From: Bacteroidetes bacterium 43-16
GTDB taxonomy: Bacteria; Bacteroidota; Bacteroidia; Chitinophagales; Chitinophagaceae
NCBI GenBank assembly: GCA_001897525.1
Contig: MKTB01000037.1
Coordinates: forward strand, 162,427 to 226,426
Direction: 5' to 3'
DNA: 64,000 nt
Part shown: positions 9,061 to 18,336 of the stretch, in pieces
How positions within the stretch are numbered: position 1 is the first letter of the stretch
Layout of the letters: every line of letters starts with the position of its first letter
Translations under genes and position numbers: made by a program
Notes under the pieces: generated by a model
Seen by the model: the letters and a program-made list of their open reading frames with translations, nothing else
Databases searched by the model: none
What the model was told of the DNA's origin: nothing

Positions 9061-10650
9061 ATGCAAAAGCTTTTACTCCTTGCTATGCTTTTTTGTTTCT
9101 GTGCCTGCTCCTGGCCTGAACTAGATGCCGCCGCGACCGGAACAAGTTTCCCGGTCAACACTTATCTTAAGCAGGACAATATTCCGAGCCAGTTTTTTGA
9201 GATCGATACCCGGCACGACACTACTTTAAAGACGAAGGGCGGAGCCCGTATCTTTATCCCGAAAGAGGCTATCGTGGCCAAGGATAAGCGCAACAGCGTT
9301 AAGCTGGAACTCAAAGAAGCTTATACGATGGAAGATATTTTAAAGGCGGGCCTGCGTACGAAAAGCGGCGCACAGGTGCTGAGCAGCGGCGGTATGATTT
9401 ACCTCAATGCTGCTGATGCCACACTCCGTAAAGAGATTAATGTAAGTATTCCTTCGGGGAATGTAAAAGCCGGTATGCAGTTGTATGAAGGGGTGCCAAC
9501 GGCGGATGGCAGTATCGACTGGCAAAATCCCAAACCGGCGGTTCAAAACAGCTTTACAGATAGTGTGGCCCTGGGGAAATCCATCTTTAATAATAATTGT
9601 GCGAGCTGCCATCATCCCGACAAAGACGCTACCGGGCCTTCTTTAGCTTTTGCACCGCAGAGAAGAGATAAAAAATGGCTGAAAAAATTTATTCAGAACA
9701 GCGCTGCTGTAATAGCTTCCGGTGATCTGCTGGCCAATTGCATGTATTCGGAATGGAATAAAACGGCCATGACCAGTTTTCCTAACCTAACGGATGCAGA
9801 GCTGGAGGCACTCTACACTTTTTTAAATGAAGAAAGCAAGCAGCTGAACCCTGCAGACTATCCCGATTTCCAGAAAAGCCTGGACAGTTGTAAACTTTAT
9901 TACGAAACAAAAAGAAACCTCGAATTCCAATTAAAAGTTTTAGAAAGCAGCAGTAGTAGTAAGGAAGCGGTGCTGGCACAAAATACTGCAGCCAACCCGG
10001 GCAATAATGCCCCGGAAGCTACTGAAGTAGCGGTAACCGTATCTGTGCCGAAATACAACCTGGTGGTACCCAAAAGCGAAACGGCCACCAATTACCAGTT
10101 TACCATCAATACTTTTGGCTGGTTTAATGTAGACATTTTGATACAGGGGCTTCCCGGCTTTGTGAGCAGCAGTCTTAAGGTCAGTATCAGCAATAAGCTG
10201 GAAGCTATGTATAATGTTTATTTGATCTTGCCGGAGGATATGATCTGTACTAACGGCGGCTTTTTGAAGGGCAGCAAAGAATGGTATGGATTTGCCACTG
10301 ATGATGGTACAATAGCCTTGCCTCAAAACAGGAAAGCTTATGTACTGGCTTTTTGCGAACAGGAGGAACAGATCTCTTTCGCGATCGATTCCTTCTTCAC
10401 GGGTATAAACAATGCGATCACACTGAACGCAGCACCCATCACTCCTTCTGCCATGACGACTCGCCTGAATACATTGAACTTTAAAGGCTTTAAAGCCGGA
10501 ATAAAAGAAAACAAACTGGCTAAAGAGATCAAAAAGCTGAAGGTAGACCTGGGCAATGTATCACAACTGAAGCCCAAACAGGCAAGCTGTAATTGTTATG
10601 ATTTCGAAAAACCATTGATGCTGGAATCGGACTCTTCCACCTGGCGATAG
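9061..10650 (+). CDS. Cytochrome c-type lipoprotein
   Basis: Starting at the ATG at 9061 (MQKLLLLAML), the 529-aa product has a short lipoprotein-type signal with a Cys-rich end (CFCACS), so it is probably membrane anchored and periplasmic or surface exposed. Residues about 40-165 form a beta-rich region. A single mono-haem cytochrome c domain follows, with CASCH at 180-184 and a candidate Met ligand in MTSFPNLTDAELEALYTFL. The last 230 residues are another beta-rich region without a recognised family. An electron-transfer role is inferred from the haem site. In-frame Met codons upstream to 8935 lack signal-peptide logic. Confidence 0.75.
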   Translation: MQKLLLLAMLFCFCACSWPELDAAATGTSFPVNTYLKQDNIPSQFFEIDTRHDTTLKTKGGARIFIPKEAIVAKDKRNSVKLELKEAYTMEDILKAGLRTKSGAQVLSSGGMIYLNAADATLRKEINVSIPSGNVKAGMQLYEGVPTADGSIDWQNPKPAVQNSFTDSVALGKSIFNNNCASCHHPDKDATGPSLAFAPQRRDKKWLKKFIQNSAAVIASGDLLANCMYSEWNKTAMTSFPNLTDAELEALYTFLNEESKQLNPADYPDFQKSLDSCKLYYETKRNLEFQLKVLESSSSSKEAVLAQNTAANPGNNAPEATEVAVTVSVPKYNLVVPKSETATNYQFTINTFGWFNVDILIQGLPGFVSSSLKVSISNKLEAMYNVYLILPEDMICTNGGFLKGSKEWYGFATDDGTIALPQNRKAYVLAFCEQEEQISFAIDSFFTGINNAITLNAAPITPSAMTTRLNTLNFKGFKAGIKENKLAKEIKKLKVDLGNVSQLKPKQASCNCYDFEKPLMLESDSSTWR

Positions 10651-10669
10651 TGTGATAAGAAAAAATGAA

Positions 10670-10824
10670 AAGAGGAGGGTGTCTAAAAAGCCAAGATTCT
10701 TGTCATATTGAGCTTGTCGATACTTCGACAGGCTCAGTACGGCAAGAATGGAGCATCAAATTTGTCTATATTTCGACAAGCTCAATATGACAAATTTGGG
10801 AGACTTTTTAGACACCGCCCTCTT
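10670..10824. repeat. Nested inverted-repeat element between convergent genes
   Basis: Outer arms of about 23 nt (AAGAGGAGGGTGTCTAAAAA at the left and its near-complement ending CCGCCCTCTT at the right) enclose inner arms containing TGTCATATTGAGCTTGTCGA and its complement TTCGACAAGCTCAATATGAC. The left inner arm also folds on itself through CTTGTCGA/TTCGACAGG. The element lies between two converging genes and could act as a bidirectional terminator. TTCGACAAGCTCA-type repeats are common between genes in Bacteroidota. Confidence 0.8.
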
Positions 10825-10850
10825 AAATAATTATTTTGAAAATTCTTGCT

Positions 10851-11780
10851 TTATACTGGTTCCGGTGCTGTAGCAGTACCTAAGGCTTCGCGCGCTTTCT
10901 GCTTTTCCAGGATCTCCGGTAAATATGCTTTGAACATATCATTCAGCATTTCCTGGGTAATCGTCATCGCTTTAGGATCCTGGATCAATGCAAACCAGGG
11001 CCTGGGTTTGCCGAAAGGATATTCACTGTAGAGCAGTACGGGTGTACCATTGGCGACGACCTGGTCATTTTGCATGATCCACTGTTCTGCCCAGTTGTAC
11101 AGGAAGAAGGCATCTGAGCGTTGCAGGCGCATACAGCTATGGGAAGCCGGATAGCCGGGTAAAGCATATTGGTGAAAGCCGATGCCCCCGAAGTTGCTTA
11201 CGTTGAAGTTCCAGTTGAGGATCCAGCTGCTGTTGACTGTACTTACGCTACGTTTGGCTTTCCAGTTACAGTAATATAATTTCGGCGGCGTAGGATTGGC
11301 CTTTGTTCCTGTATTGGTCTGTCCCTGGATCACCAGTTTACCGTATTCATAGGCGGCAAATGCCTGGTGCAGGTTGGAGAAGATCAATATCTTCTTCACC
11401 GGTTTTAATACTTCCGCGGTCTCCGGGAAAGGCATATATGCATTCAATGGCAGGTCGTATCGGTTAGGGACCAGGATGCTGTCCAGTCTTTTGATGGTAG
11501 AAGAGTCCACCCTGTTGATCGCGATCAGGATGTCTAAATGCCTGGCTCCTTCAAAGGAATCTTTCTGGCCCTGCCAGTCTTTCTTTTTGATAAAACTGTA
11601 ACTGATCTCTGCTGCAGGCTTTTCTGCTATGGTTTCTTTTGCCGGTTTTTGCTCTGCCTTTGCGGTGGTATCTGTCGCCTGCCTGTTATCCTCTGCTTTA
11701 CGAGCCGGTTCCTGGTCATTGTTACACGCCGAGATCATACATAAACAGCTCAAAGCTATACTCTGAAAAATCAATCTCAT
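10851..11780 (-). CDS. L,D-transpeptidase (YkuD-type) lipoprotein
   Basis: This 309-aa protein has a lipoprotein signal with Cys19 in CMISAC, a low-complexity Lys/Glu/Ala/Thr linker to about residue 58, and a catalytic domain. The YkuD active site appears as His203 in GFHQYALPGY and SHSCMRL at 213-219 with nucleophile Cys216; the usual SHGC is changed to SHSC. Such enzymes make or edit 3-3 cross-links or attach proteins to peptidoglycan. Being lipidated, it probably acts from the outer-membrane inner face. Exact reaction is not determinable. Confidence 0.82.
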   Translation of the reverse strand: MRLIFQSIALSCLCMISACNNDQEPARKAEDNRQATDTTAKAEQKPAKETIAEKPAAEISYSFIKKKDWQGQKDSFEGARHLDILIAINRVDSSTIKRLDSILVPNRYDLPLNAYMPFPETAEVLKPVKKILIFSNLHQAFAAYEYGKLVIQGQTNTGTKANPTPPKLYYCNWKAKRSVSTVNSSWILNWNFNVSNFGGIGFHQYALPGYPASHSCMRLQRSDAFFLYNWAEQWIMQNDQVVANGTPVLLYSEYPFGKPRPWFALIQDPKAMTITQEMLNDMFKAYLPEILEKQKAREALGTATAPEPV

Positions 11781-11894
11781 CTTGCTATAGTTTTATAATA
11801 GTATCAAAGATACCTCTAATTTAAATTTTTGGTTTTTAATCGTTCATAAATATAAATAATAAAAAATAAAAAAATTAAGCCTGATTATTAACAA

Positions 11895-12944
11895 ATGCGC
11901 TTTATTTTTAGTGTTAAAATTTTGTCTTATATGAATGCAGGAAAGCGTTATAATCCTTTAGAATTTGGGATCTGGACCAGGAGAACATTTTTGTTTTGCT
12001 TCATCATAAGTTCGATACCTGTATTACTTTTCTATTGGTTAAAATGGGGGTTTCTCTCTATTCCCTGGCAACCTATCGCGGTCTTGGGCACAGCAGTTGC
12101 CTTTATCGTAGGATTCAAAAACAATGCCAGCTACAACCGGCTCTGGGAGGCCCGCCAGATCTATGGCGGCATTATCAATGACAGCAGGAGCTTTGCTGTA
12201 AAGGCCAGGGATTTCCTGCAGGAGCATGAGACCAATGCGGTGGTCAACAAAATATTCGACCGGCACTTTGCCTGGCTTACTTTTTTACGGTATCAGCTCC
12301 GGGAACCGAGAGTATGGGAGACACTCAGCGGAAAGCAGGCCCGGGAATATATGGAAGGTCATTACAAGGTACCGGAATGGACGGAAGAGCTTAAGGATGC
12401 GGTTACGCCATTTCTAAGTAAAGAAGAATTTGATCGGCTGATGGCTAAGAAAAACAGGGCTTCTCAGGCCTTAGCCCTTCAATCGGCCCATATCAATGAG
12501 CTGTATAGAGATGGTGCGATCACTGATCTGCAACAATTGCAATTGCAACAAAGTATTACCAGCTTTTACGATCAGCAGGGTAAAGCGGAGCGCATCAAAA
12601 ACTTTCCTTATCCACGACACTTTTCTTCCATCACTACCTACCTGCTTCATATTTTCGTGTACCTTTTACCTTTCGGCTTGCTCAAGGAGGGCGCTGCAAT
12701 AGGGTTAGGGACTGCACTGGAAGGATATTCTGTTTTCCTGCTCATCCCTTTGACCACTTTAATTTGCTGGGTATTCATCACGCTAGATGATGTAGGCGAA
12801 AATTCTTTGAACCCTTTTGAAGGCGGTGCTAATGATGTACCCATCACGCAGATCAGTAAAATGATAGAAACGGATATGAAGGAAATGCTGGACCGTAAAG
12901 ACCTGCCGGAACCGGTAGTTCCGGTCAACAACATCCTGATGTGA
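11895..12944 (+). CDS. Bestrophin-family anion channel-like membrane protein
   Basis: This protein has up to 349 aa and resembles the bacterial bestrophin (RFP-TM, UPF0187) family of chloride/anion channels. Family features include paired helices around FLFCFIISSIPVLLFYWL and IAVLGTAVAFIVGFKNNASYNRLWEAR, and a second membrane pair in HIFVYLLPFGLLKEG and LLIPLTTLICWVFITLDDVGENSLNPFEG. The ATG at 11895 is used here, but 11931 (MNAGKRYNPLEFG) is equally possible and gives a more typical N-terminus. It stands alone, convergent with the downstream DUF5686 gene. Confidence 0.88.
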   Translation: MRFIFSVKILSYMNAGKRYNPLEFGIWTRRTFLFCFIISSIPVLLFYWLKWGFLSIPWQPIAVLGTAVAFIVGFKNNASYNRLWEARQIYGGIINDSRSFAVKARDFLQEHETNAVVNKIFDRHFAWLTFLRYQLREPRVWETLSGKQAREYMEGHYKVPEWTEELKDAVTPFLSKEEFDRLMAKKNRASQALALQSAHINELYRDGAITDLQQLQLQQSITSFYDQQGKAERIKNFPYPRHFSSITTYLLHIFVYLLPFGLLKEGAAIGLGTALEGYSVFLLIPLTTLICWVFITLDDVGENSLNPFEGGANDVPITQISKMIETDMKEMLDRKDLPEPVVPVNNILM

Positions 12945-12962
12945 TCGGTTTATTTCTTTTCA

Positions 12963-15488
12963 TTACATCCCTATCATACTCATCGGCATACTGATCCCGA
13001 GTCTGAAGCCATTGCGCCACTCATTGCTCAGGGAGCCTTTCCCTAAATAGTAGTCCACCCGGAATACTTTGAAAAATTTAAACCCGATATTCTCCAGGCC
13101 TATACCATATTCACCATAGTACATCTGCTGGTTGGTGTAAAACCCGTTGCCGGAAAGTACCAGGTGCCAGTTCAGTTTTTTGAATCCCGGGATCTTATTG
13201 GTCAGGAAGCCATTCAGGTGCCACTCTGCATTTAACTGACCATAAAGGCTGGGAATATGACTGTAGGAAAAGTAAGGTGCTGTCTGGAAGCTTCTCAGGT
13301 AGGGGCTTGCTATTGATACTTCATTGCTGAATAAATGGAACATATCCGGGTTGCCCACATAATTTTTATTTAAGAATCCTCCTCCCGTCAAGCGGTAGCG
13401 GAAGATGCCCTGTAGCTTGAGCGACAGGTCGTCGGAGATCCCGGCTTGCCAACGGTCAAAATCTGATTTACTATCGAAAATACCCTTGATACCTTTAATA
13501 TAGTTCAACTCAAAAACCGGTGCTGTGCTGGCCATGCCGGATTTATATTTTGGATACTGCACAAATTTCCAGCCGGGCTGGTATTGCAGCCCCAGGTTAA
13601 GGATAAAGGCTTTGTGGTTTTCAAACTCCGGTAGCTCATCCGGGTTATTGACCGTATAGCGCTCTTTGGTTTTTTTACTGAAGCTAAAAGTGCTGTTATT
13701 CTCCATACGCTGCCGGTCTTCAAAATTTGCATTAAAGTTCCAGGAAAAACCATTCCCGAGATTATTATTAATGCCTAGCTGTACTCTGGTGGCCTGGTAG
13801 AGCTTCATAAAATTGTAGCCGGCAAACAGAGTGGTATAGGTATTCAATAAAGGTATGATCGGATCGGGTGTATTGATCTGGAAAACATCTCTGCCTGCCA
13901 TACCCCATAGGCTATAAGAACGGCCTCTGAAGCCGGAGTCTACATTCAGGTAGTTCCAGTGCAGTGTCGACTGGAATTGCTTGTTGGCAAATCCATAATG
14001 GTTTTTCCACACAATATTCAAACTGTCTCCACCTCCCAGGCCATGCTTCCAATAAGGATTCAGGCCTACGACCAGGCCTTCCACGGTATTAAATCCTAAG
14101 GAATTGATGAGGCTTTCTGTACCTACCTGGTTATTTCTCTTTTTATAATAAGCGCCGGAGACCAGGAAGCTGCCCGGGTCAACGTGTAGTTGAGTTGCAT
14201 TATATAAAGAATCTGTTTTCCTTACGGTCTCTGTATAGGTGCTGTCTTTAAATGCATAATCTTTGACCTCTTCTTTGGTAAGGGAAAAAGGCCTGTTCTC
14301 TTCCCAATATGTGTTTGTCGTGGATAAGGCACTGCTGTCATATACGGTGATGAGTTTGGTTTTAAAGATCTGCTCATCTATAGGTTCATTGACCTTTGCG
14401 TGGGTATAATTGGTGAGGAAGTCGCCAGCTATACCAAAACCAAAGATCTTGATCACCGGGTACAGGACCTGTTGCTGGATCACCCAATTCCCATCTGCAC
14501 TTTTACGGTATTGCTGCCTCAGGATCATCGTATCCACATTTTCTATCTGCGCGCGCTTGTCCAGTATGAGTTCCAGCTGCTTGAAGGTCCAGTCTTCGTC
14601 CACCACATAGAGCGTGCCCCGGAAAGTAGGCTCTAGTCCGCGCCTGGGCCAGAATTCTATTTTATTGATCATTTGCCCGTCTTCCTCGTAAGAACCCTGG
14701 AAGGCAAATTTGTAATATTGAAAAGCATTGGTATGAGCCGGGGAGATAAAGCCTCTGGGGTTGATCCCGCTCATCAGGTTTACATTATTTTCATAGACAT
14801 CAATGATACTGGGCATGGTAGCAAAGCCCAGGCCTTTGGGATCACCACTGGTCTTTACGGCATTCACTTTATTGAATTCCTTATCGGGGGCTTTGTAATA
14901 GTATTTGGTGAATTGTTCTAAAAAGTAGATAATGCCATTATTGCTCGAATCCAGGTTTAAGGTTTTTTGCATTTCCTTCATGCCTTCTTCATCGATCTCC
15001 CTGCCGAATATTTTATTCGGAATGTCTTTCAGGTAGAGTTTTCCTTTTAAGTAAATATCCGTTTCAAAGGTTTTCAGTTTTTTGGCATTCTTTCCTTTAT
15101 TCGCGATCACATTTCTCATGATGCGGTAGGCAGGGTCTTCTGCATTTGCTTTCACCACAACGCCTGTCAGTGATTCATGCTCCAGGGCCAGGACAAAATC
15201 CAGTTGCTGTTCTTTACCGCTGATGCTTACATTCTTTCTCACTGTTTTGTAGCCCATGACCTCTACCACTACAGTAGCATTGCCTTCGGGCACATCTAAA
15301 TAATAGACTCCGTCTTCTCCTGCCGAAGTACCCAGGTTGGTCCCTTTGACCGAGATCACGGCATAGGATATGGTATAGCCCTCTTCATCTTTTATCACAC
15401 CGCTTAAACGGGTAGCATAGAGCAAATCGACAGAGAACAATACGAAGACAAACAGCAAAGCAGTCTTTGCTAACAGGGATACGGACAT
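12963..15488 (-). CDS. DUF5686 outer-membrane protein with CarboxypepD_reg domain
   Basis: This 841-aa protein has a signal peptide (to about LYA), a CarboxypepD_reg-like domain (LSGVIKDEEGYTISYAVISV through FVLAL, residues about 27-105), then the DUF5686 start NAEDPAYRIMRNVIANKGKN. The C-terminal half is rich in alternating aromatic strands and ends in GISMPMSMIGM, as expected of an outer-membrane beta-barrel. The same domain order is common in large Bacteroidota surface proteins of unknown role. There is no TonB plug, so it is not a standard SusC receptor. Confidence 0.85.
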   Translation of the reverse strand: MSVSLLAKTALLFVFVLFSVDLLYATRLSGVIKDEEGYTISYAVISVKGTNLGTSAGEDGVYYLDVPEGNATVVVEVMGYKTVRKNVSISGKEQQLDFVLALEHESLTGVVVKANAEDPAYRIMRNVIANKGKNAKKLKTFETDIYLKGKLYLKDIPNKIFGREIDEEGMKEMQKTLNLDSSNNGIIYFLEQFTKYYYKAPDKEFNKVNAVKTSGDPKGLGFATMPSIIDVYENNVNLMSGINPRGFISPAHTNAFQYYKFAFQGSYEEDGQMINKIEFWPRRGLEPTFRGTLYVVDEDWTFKQLELILDKRAQIENVDTMILRQQYRKSADGNWVIQQQVLYPVIKIFGFGIAGDFLTNYTHAKVNEPIDEQIFKTKLITVYDSSALSTTNTYWEENRPFSLTKEEVKDYAFKDSTYTETVRKTDSLYNATQLHVDPGSFLVSGAYYKKRNNQVGTESLINSLGFNTVEGLVVGLNPYWKHGLGGGDSLNIVWKNHYGFANKQFQSTLHWNYLNVDSGFRGRSYSLWGMAGRDVFQINTPDPIIPLLNTYTTLFAGYNFMKLYQATRVQLGINNNLGNGFSWNFNANFEDRQRMENNSTFSFSKKTKERYTVNNPDELPEFENHKAFILNLGLQYQPGWKFVQYPKYKSGMASTAPVFELNYIKGIKGIFDSKSDFDRWQAGISDDLSLKLQGIFRYRLTGGGFLNKNYVGNPDMFHLFSNEVSIASPYLRSFQTAPYFSYSHIPSLYGQLNAEWHLNGFLTNKIPGFKKLNWHLVLSGNGFYTNQQMYYGEYGIGLENIGFKFFKVFRVDYYLGKGSLSNEWRNGFRLGISMPMSMIGM

Positions 15489-15638
15489 AATGATGGTTAA
15501 GGGTTATATCGAAATTAACTAAAGATTATTGTTTAAAAAGTAAAAACTTCCAAAGGTAATGCTCAATGCAACATATTGTTATAGTGATAAATGCAATAAA
15601 TATTAAAAGGTTGCTTTAGGGAATAAAGAAATTGATTG

Positions 15639-15646
15639 TACTTTTG
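15639..15646 (+). promoter_or_regulatory. Probable -7 box of the purB promoter
   Basis: TACTTTTG fits TAnnTTTG and lies 36 nt before the purB ATG. The nearest TTG upstream (15611) is 25 nt away, longer than the usual 19-21, so the -33 element is uncertain. Confidence 0.4.
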
Positions 15647-15681
15647 CCCCGAACTTTTCATACAACCGTAAAGCAACCTTT

Positions 15682-17034
15682 ATGCAAGATTTCACTCCAT
15701 TACTTTCTATCAGCCCTGTCGATGGCAGATACCGTAATCAAGTCACAGAATTAGCTCCTTATTTTTCGGAATTCGGATTGATCAAGTACCGCGTTAAAGT
15801 AGAGATAGAATACTTTATTCTTCTGGCTGAAAAAAATATTTTCAAATTACCTAAAAGCCTTACCGCAGCCAAGCTGAGAGCGATCTATGAGGAGATGACG
15901 GAAGAGGATGCTCAAAAGGTAAAAGAGACCGAGAAAGTAACGAATCATGATGTAAAGGCGGTTGAATACTTCATTAAGGAGCAATTAAAAGCACTGGATG
16001 CAGAAGCGATTGCAGAATGGGTACACTTCGGATTGACTTCCCAGGATATCAACAATACGGCCATTCCGCTGTTGTGGAAAGATGCGGTAGAGTCTGTTTA
16101 TATGCCTTACCTGCTTAATGTCATTTCTACGTTGAAAAAAATGGCTAAGGATTGGAAGAAAATCCCCATGCTGGCGAAAACACATGGTCAGCCTGCCTCC
16201 CCTACGACTTTAGGTAAAGAGATCATGGTGTTTGTTGAAAGGTTGCAAAACCAGGTAGACCTCTTCGGCTACGTGCCTTATGCGGCTAAATTTGGCGGTG
16301 CTACCGGTAACTTTAATGCCCACCATGTAGCCTTCCCTAAAAAAGACTGGGTGGAGTTTGGTAATGAATTTGTGAATGAGCGCCTGGGCCTGCAAAGGAT
16401 GCAGTACACAACACAGATCGAGCATTATGATAACCTGGCAGCACATTTCGATACTTTAAAGCGTATCAATACCATCTTAACGGATCTGTGCCGGGATATC
16501 TGGACCTATGTGTCGATGGAATATTTTAAGCAAAAAACAAAAGCAGGTGAAATAGGTTCTTCTGCTATGCCACATAAAGTGAACCCGATCGATTTTGAAA
16601 ATGCAGAGGGTAACCTGGGCATTGCCAATTCTCTTTATGAGCACTTAAGCATGAAATTACCGGTGAGCCGCCTGCAGCGCGATCTTACGGATTCTACTGT
16701 ATTAAGGAATATAGGCGTACCTATGGCACATTCTTTGATTTCACTAAGATCCATCGAAAAAGGTTTAGGTAAACTGTTGCTGAATGAATCTAAGCTGCAT
16801 GATGACCTGGAAAATAACTGGGCGGTAGTAGCAGAGGCAATACAAACGATTTTAAGACGTGCCGGTTATCCGCAACCTTACGAGGCTTTAAAGGCATTAA
16901 CCAGGGGAAAAGAGGGGATTACACAAAAAACCATGCATGCCTTTATTGAAAAGCTGGACGTAAATGAAAAAGTAAAAGCAGAACTTAAGAAAGTAACGCC
17001 GCATAATTACGTAGGCGTTAATTTCAAGTTTTAA
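15682..17034 (+). CDS. purB: Adenylosuccinate lyase
   Basis: PurB removes fumarate from SAICAR and from adenylosuccinate in purine synthesis. The 450-aa product carries the aspartase/fumarase-superfamily signature GSSAMPHKVNPIDFEN with the catalytic Ser loop, preceded by TSQDINNTA and KTHGQPASPTT with the active-site His. Start MQDFTPLLSISPVDGRY matches the conserved opening. It is monocistronic here: the next features are tRNA genes about 110 nt downstream, with their own promoter. Confidence 0.97.
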   Translation: MQDFTPLLSISPVDGRYRNQVTELAPYFSEFGLIKYRVKVEIEYFILLAEKNIFKLPKSLTAAKLRAIYEEMTEEDAQKVKETEKVTNHDVKAVEYFIKEQLKALDAEAIAEWVHFGLTSQDINNTAIPLLWKDAVESVYMPYLLNVISTLKKMAKDWKKIPMLAKTHGQPASPTTLGKEIMVFVERLQNQVDLFGYVPYAAKFGGATGNFNAHHVAFPKKDWVEFGNEFVNERLGLQRMQYTTQIEHYDNLAAHFDTLKRINTILTDLCRDIWTYVSMEYFKQKTKAGEIGSSAMPHKVNPIDFENAEGNLGIANSLYEHLSMKLPVSRLQRDLTDSTVLRNIGVPMAHSLISLRSIEKGLGKLLLNESKLHDDLENNWAVVAEAIQTILRRAGYPQPYEALKALTRGKEGITQKTMHAFIEKLDVNEKVKAELKKVTPHNYVGVNFKF

Positions 17035-17072
17035 AAATAAAGGGTGAATTTTAAGGATTTCTGGAAAAAATA

Positions 17073-17103
17073 TTTGCTGGAATCAAATCGTTTATTATCT
17101 TTG
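17073..17103 (+). promoter_or_regulatory. Consensus Bacteroidota promoter for the tRNA-Gly/tRNA-Leu unit
   Basis: TTTG at 17073-17076 is followed after exactly 19 nt by TATCTTTG at 17096-17103, a full match to TTTG-N19-TAnnTTTG. It lies 39 nt before the tRNA-Gly 5' end and is the clearest promoter in the window. Confidence 0.85.
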
Positions 17104-17142
17104 CAATCCCAAACGGGGAAAAGAAGTTCTTAAAATACACAT

Positions 17143-17218
17143 GCAGAAGTAGCTCAGCTGGTAGAGCACAACCTTGCCAAGGTTGGGGTCGCGCGTTCGA
17201 ATCGCGTCTTCTGCTCCA
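17143..17218 (+). tRNA. tRNA-Gly(GCC)
   Basis: This is a 76-nt cloverleaf with acceptor stem GCAGAAG/CTTCTGC, anticodon loop containing GCC (CTTGCCAAG), T-arm GCGCGTTCGAATCGCG, and an encoded CCA at 17216-17218. An identical copy lies at 63742-63817, on the far side of the prophage. Confidence 0.97.
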
Positions 17219-17268
17219 TATCCTCTTTCAGGATAGCATTTAAACTTGTTTTTTAAAGCAGGCTTAAA

Positions 17269-17354
17269 GCCCTGGTGGTGAAATTGGTAGACACGCAGGA
17301 CTTAAAATCCTGTGGGCAGCAATGTCCGTGCCGGTTCAAGTCCGGCCTGGGGCA
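17269..17354 (+). tRNA. tRNA-Leu(UAA), prophage attachment target
   Basis: This is an 86-nt class II tRNA with acceptor stem GCCCTGG/CTGGGGC, anticodon stem AGGA/TCCT enclosing CTTAAAA (anticodon TAA), a long variable arm with stem GGGC/GTCC, and T-arm CCGGTTCAAGTCCGG. No CCA is encoded. The part from 17297 onward is repeated at 63630-63688, so the prophage integrated into this gene and the 3' half may now be phage-derived. Confidence 0.95.
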
Positions 17355-17355
17355 C
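17297..17355 (+). repeat. attL: tRNA-Leu 3' half
   Basis: Identical blocks shared with attR are AGGACTTAAAATCCTGT (17297-17313), GCAGCAATG (17316-17324) and the 28-nt T-arm/acceptor block 17328-17355. The only differences are GG versus TT and TCC versus CAA in the variable-arm stem. Confidence 0.9.
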
Positions 17356-17364
17356 AACAAAATC

Positions 17365-17399
17365 AAGGGTTTCAACATATTTGTTGAGACCCTTTTTTT
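17365..17399 (+). terminator. Terminator behind tRNA-Leu, inside the prophage edge
   Basis: AAGGGTTTCAAC pairs with GTTGAGACCCTT (one wobble) around a 6-nt loop, followed by a run of T. It lies 10 nt after the tRNA-Leu discriminator base and, being inside attL, is supplied by the phage. A different terminator follows attR. Confidence 0.85.
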
Positions 17400-17893
17400 A
17401 TGCCATAAATTTCCCGAAACACATCCGAAACACACTTTATTCTGAAAGCCTTTAAAACGGGCTAATTTTTTATTTATTTACAATAACATTACATTAACAT
17501 AATAAGTCCAAAGGAGCGCAATGAATCGTAATATATATTATAATAAACTTTACAAGATATATTATGATTGAACTGACAATTTTATTATTAGCGTGTTGGG
17601 GCCTCCTATTTGAGATTAATATCCTATTAGGCAGGAGAACCGCTAAATAATAACCTGCTATCGTTAATACCGATGGCAGCTGGGCTAGGGTACTGTAAAT
17701 CATTGCACCCGACTAATACCGTCACTTTAAAGTGACGGTATTTTCTTTTTAATGCAGTTCGGCGGATTCCTCAAAATTGAGGTGTCCAATTATTTTTGAC
17801 CTGATATATGTAAAGCATAGGGAAGCTTTAATTTTTATCAAGAAAATGTTTTAAAAAAAATCAATAAAAAGTTTTCTATTTGATAACTTTTTG
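17400..17893. other. Non-coding prophage left end
   Basis: About 490 nt of AT-rich DNA hold no credible gene on either strand. The only clear structure is a perfect hairpin at 17715-17742 (AATACCGTCAC/GTGACGGTATT around TTTAAA), followed by a T-rich run, so a terminator reading rightward is likely. The remainder may hold integrase arm-type sites, but I see no clear repeats to support that. Confidence 0.4.
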
Positions 17894-17901
17894 TATCTTT
17901 G
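17894..17901 (+). promoter_or_regulatory. Probable -7 box for the left-arm plus-strand genes
   Basis: TATCTTTG is an exact TAnnTTTG match 59 nt before the start of the first left-arm gene. The -33 position shows only a T-run (TTTTC, 17872-17876), so the promoter is likely but not perfect. A short inverted repeat (GCCGCCGGAAT...AACGGC) lies in the leader. Confidence 0.5.
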
Positions 17902-17960
17902 CTTTAGTTCTTTGAAACACTAAACCGGTAGCCGCCGGAATAACAAACGGCACAAAAGTT

Positions 17961-18290
17961 ATGGATGAATTGATCCAAAAGCTGCAATGTATTGCATGCG
18001 AAAATCCTAGTGGATTTACAGTAACTCTCCCAAATCTTGAACCAGTTAAATCAGGATGGATTGTGGCACTTAAAGAAACTCAAAATTGCTTTAATGTGTT
18101 CGGGTTGCGAAAAGCGTTGGAAGTCGCACAAAAAACTTCAAAAATTATAGGTGGTTGGCTTGAAGATGACAAATTTTATTGGGATGCTTCAATGGTTTAC
18201 AAAAACCGGGAAGATGCAATAAAAGCCGGAATTGAAAATGAACAAATAGCAATTTTCAACATCGAAACAGCCGAACTACTTTATCTCTAA
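17961..18290 (+). CDS. Hypothetical prophage protein, 109 aa
   Basis: I do not recognise this family. It is soluble, with no signal peptide or membrane segment, begins MDELIQKLQCIACENPSGFTVTL and has a compact mixed alpha/beta composition (SGWIVALKETQNCFNVFG, VYKNREDAIKAGIENEQIAIFNI). It is the first of five plus-strand genes in the prophage left arm, opposite to the structural operon. Its own promoter and a hairpin behind it suggest independent expression, possibly in the lysogen. Confidence 0.6.
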   Translation: MDELIQKLQCIACENPSGFTVTLPNLEPVKSGWIVALKETQNCFNVFGLRKALEVAQKTSKIIGGWLEDDKFYWDASMVYKNREDAIKAGIENEQIAIFNIETAELLYL

Positions 18291-18297
18291 AACATCA

Positions 18298-18319
18298 AAG
18301 GGCGGGTAACGCCGCCCTT
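18298..18319 (+). terminator. Hairpin between two left-arm genes
   Basis: AAGGGCGG pairs perfectly with CCGCCCTT around a 6-nt loop. The downstream T tract is weak (CTTAAAAG), so partial termination or RNA processing is as likely as full termination. Confidence 0.45.
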
Positions 18320-18336
18320 CTTAAAAGAACAAAATC

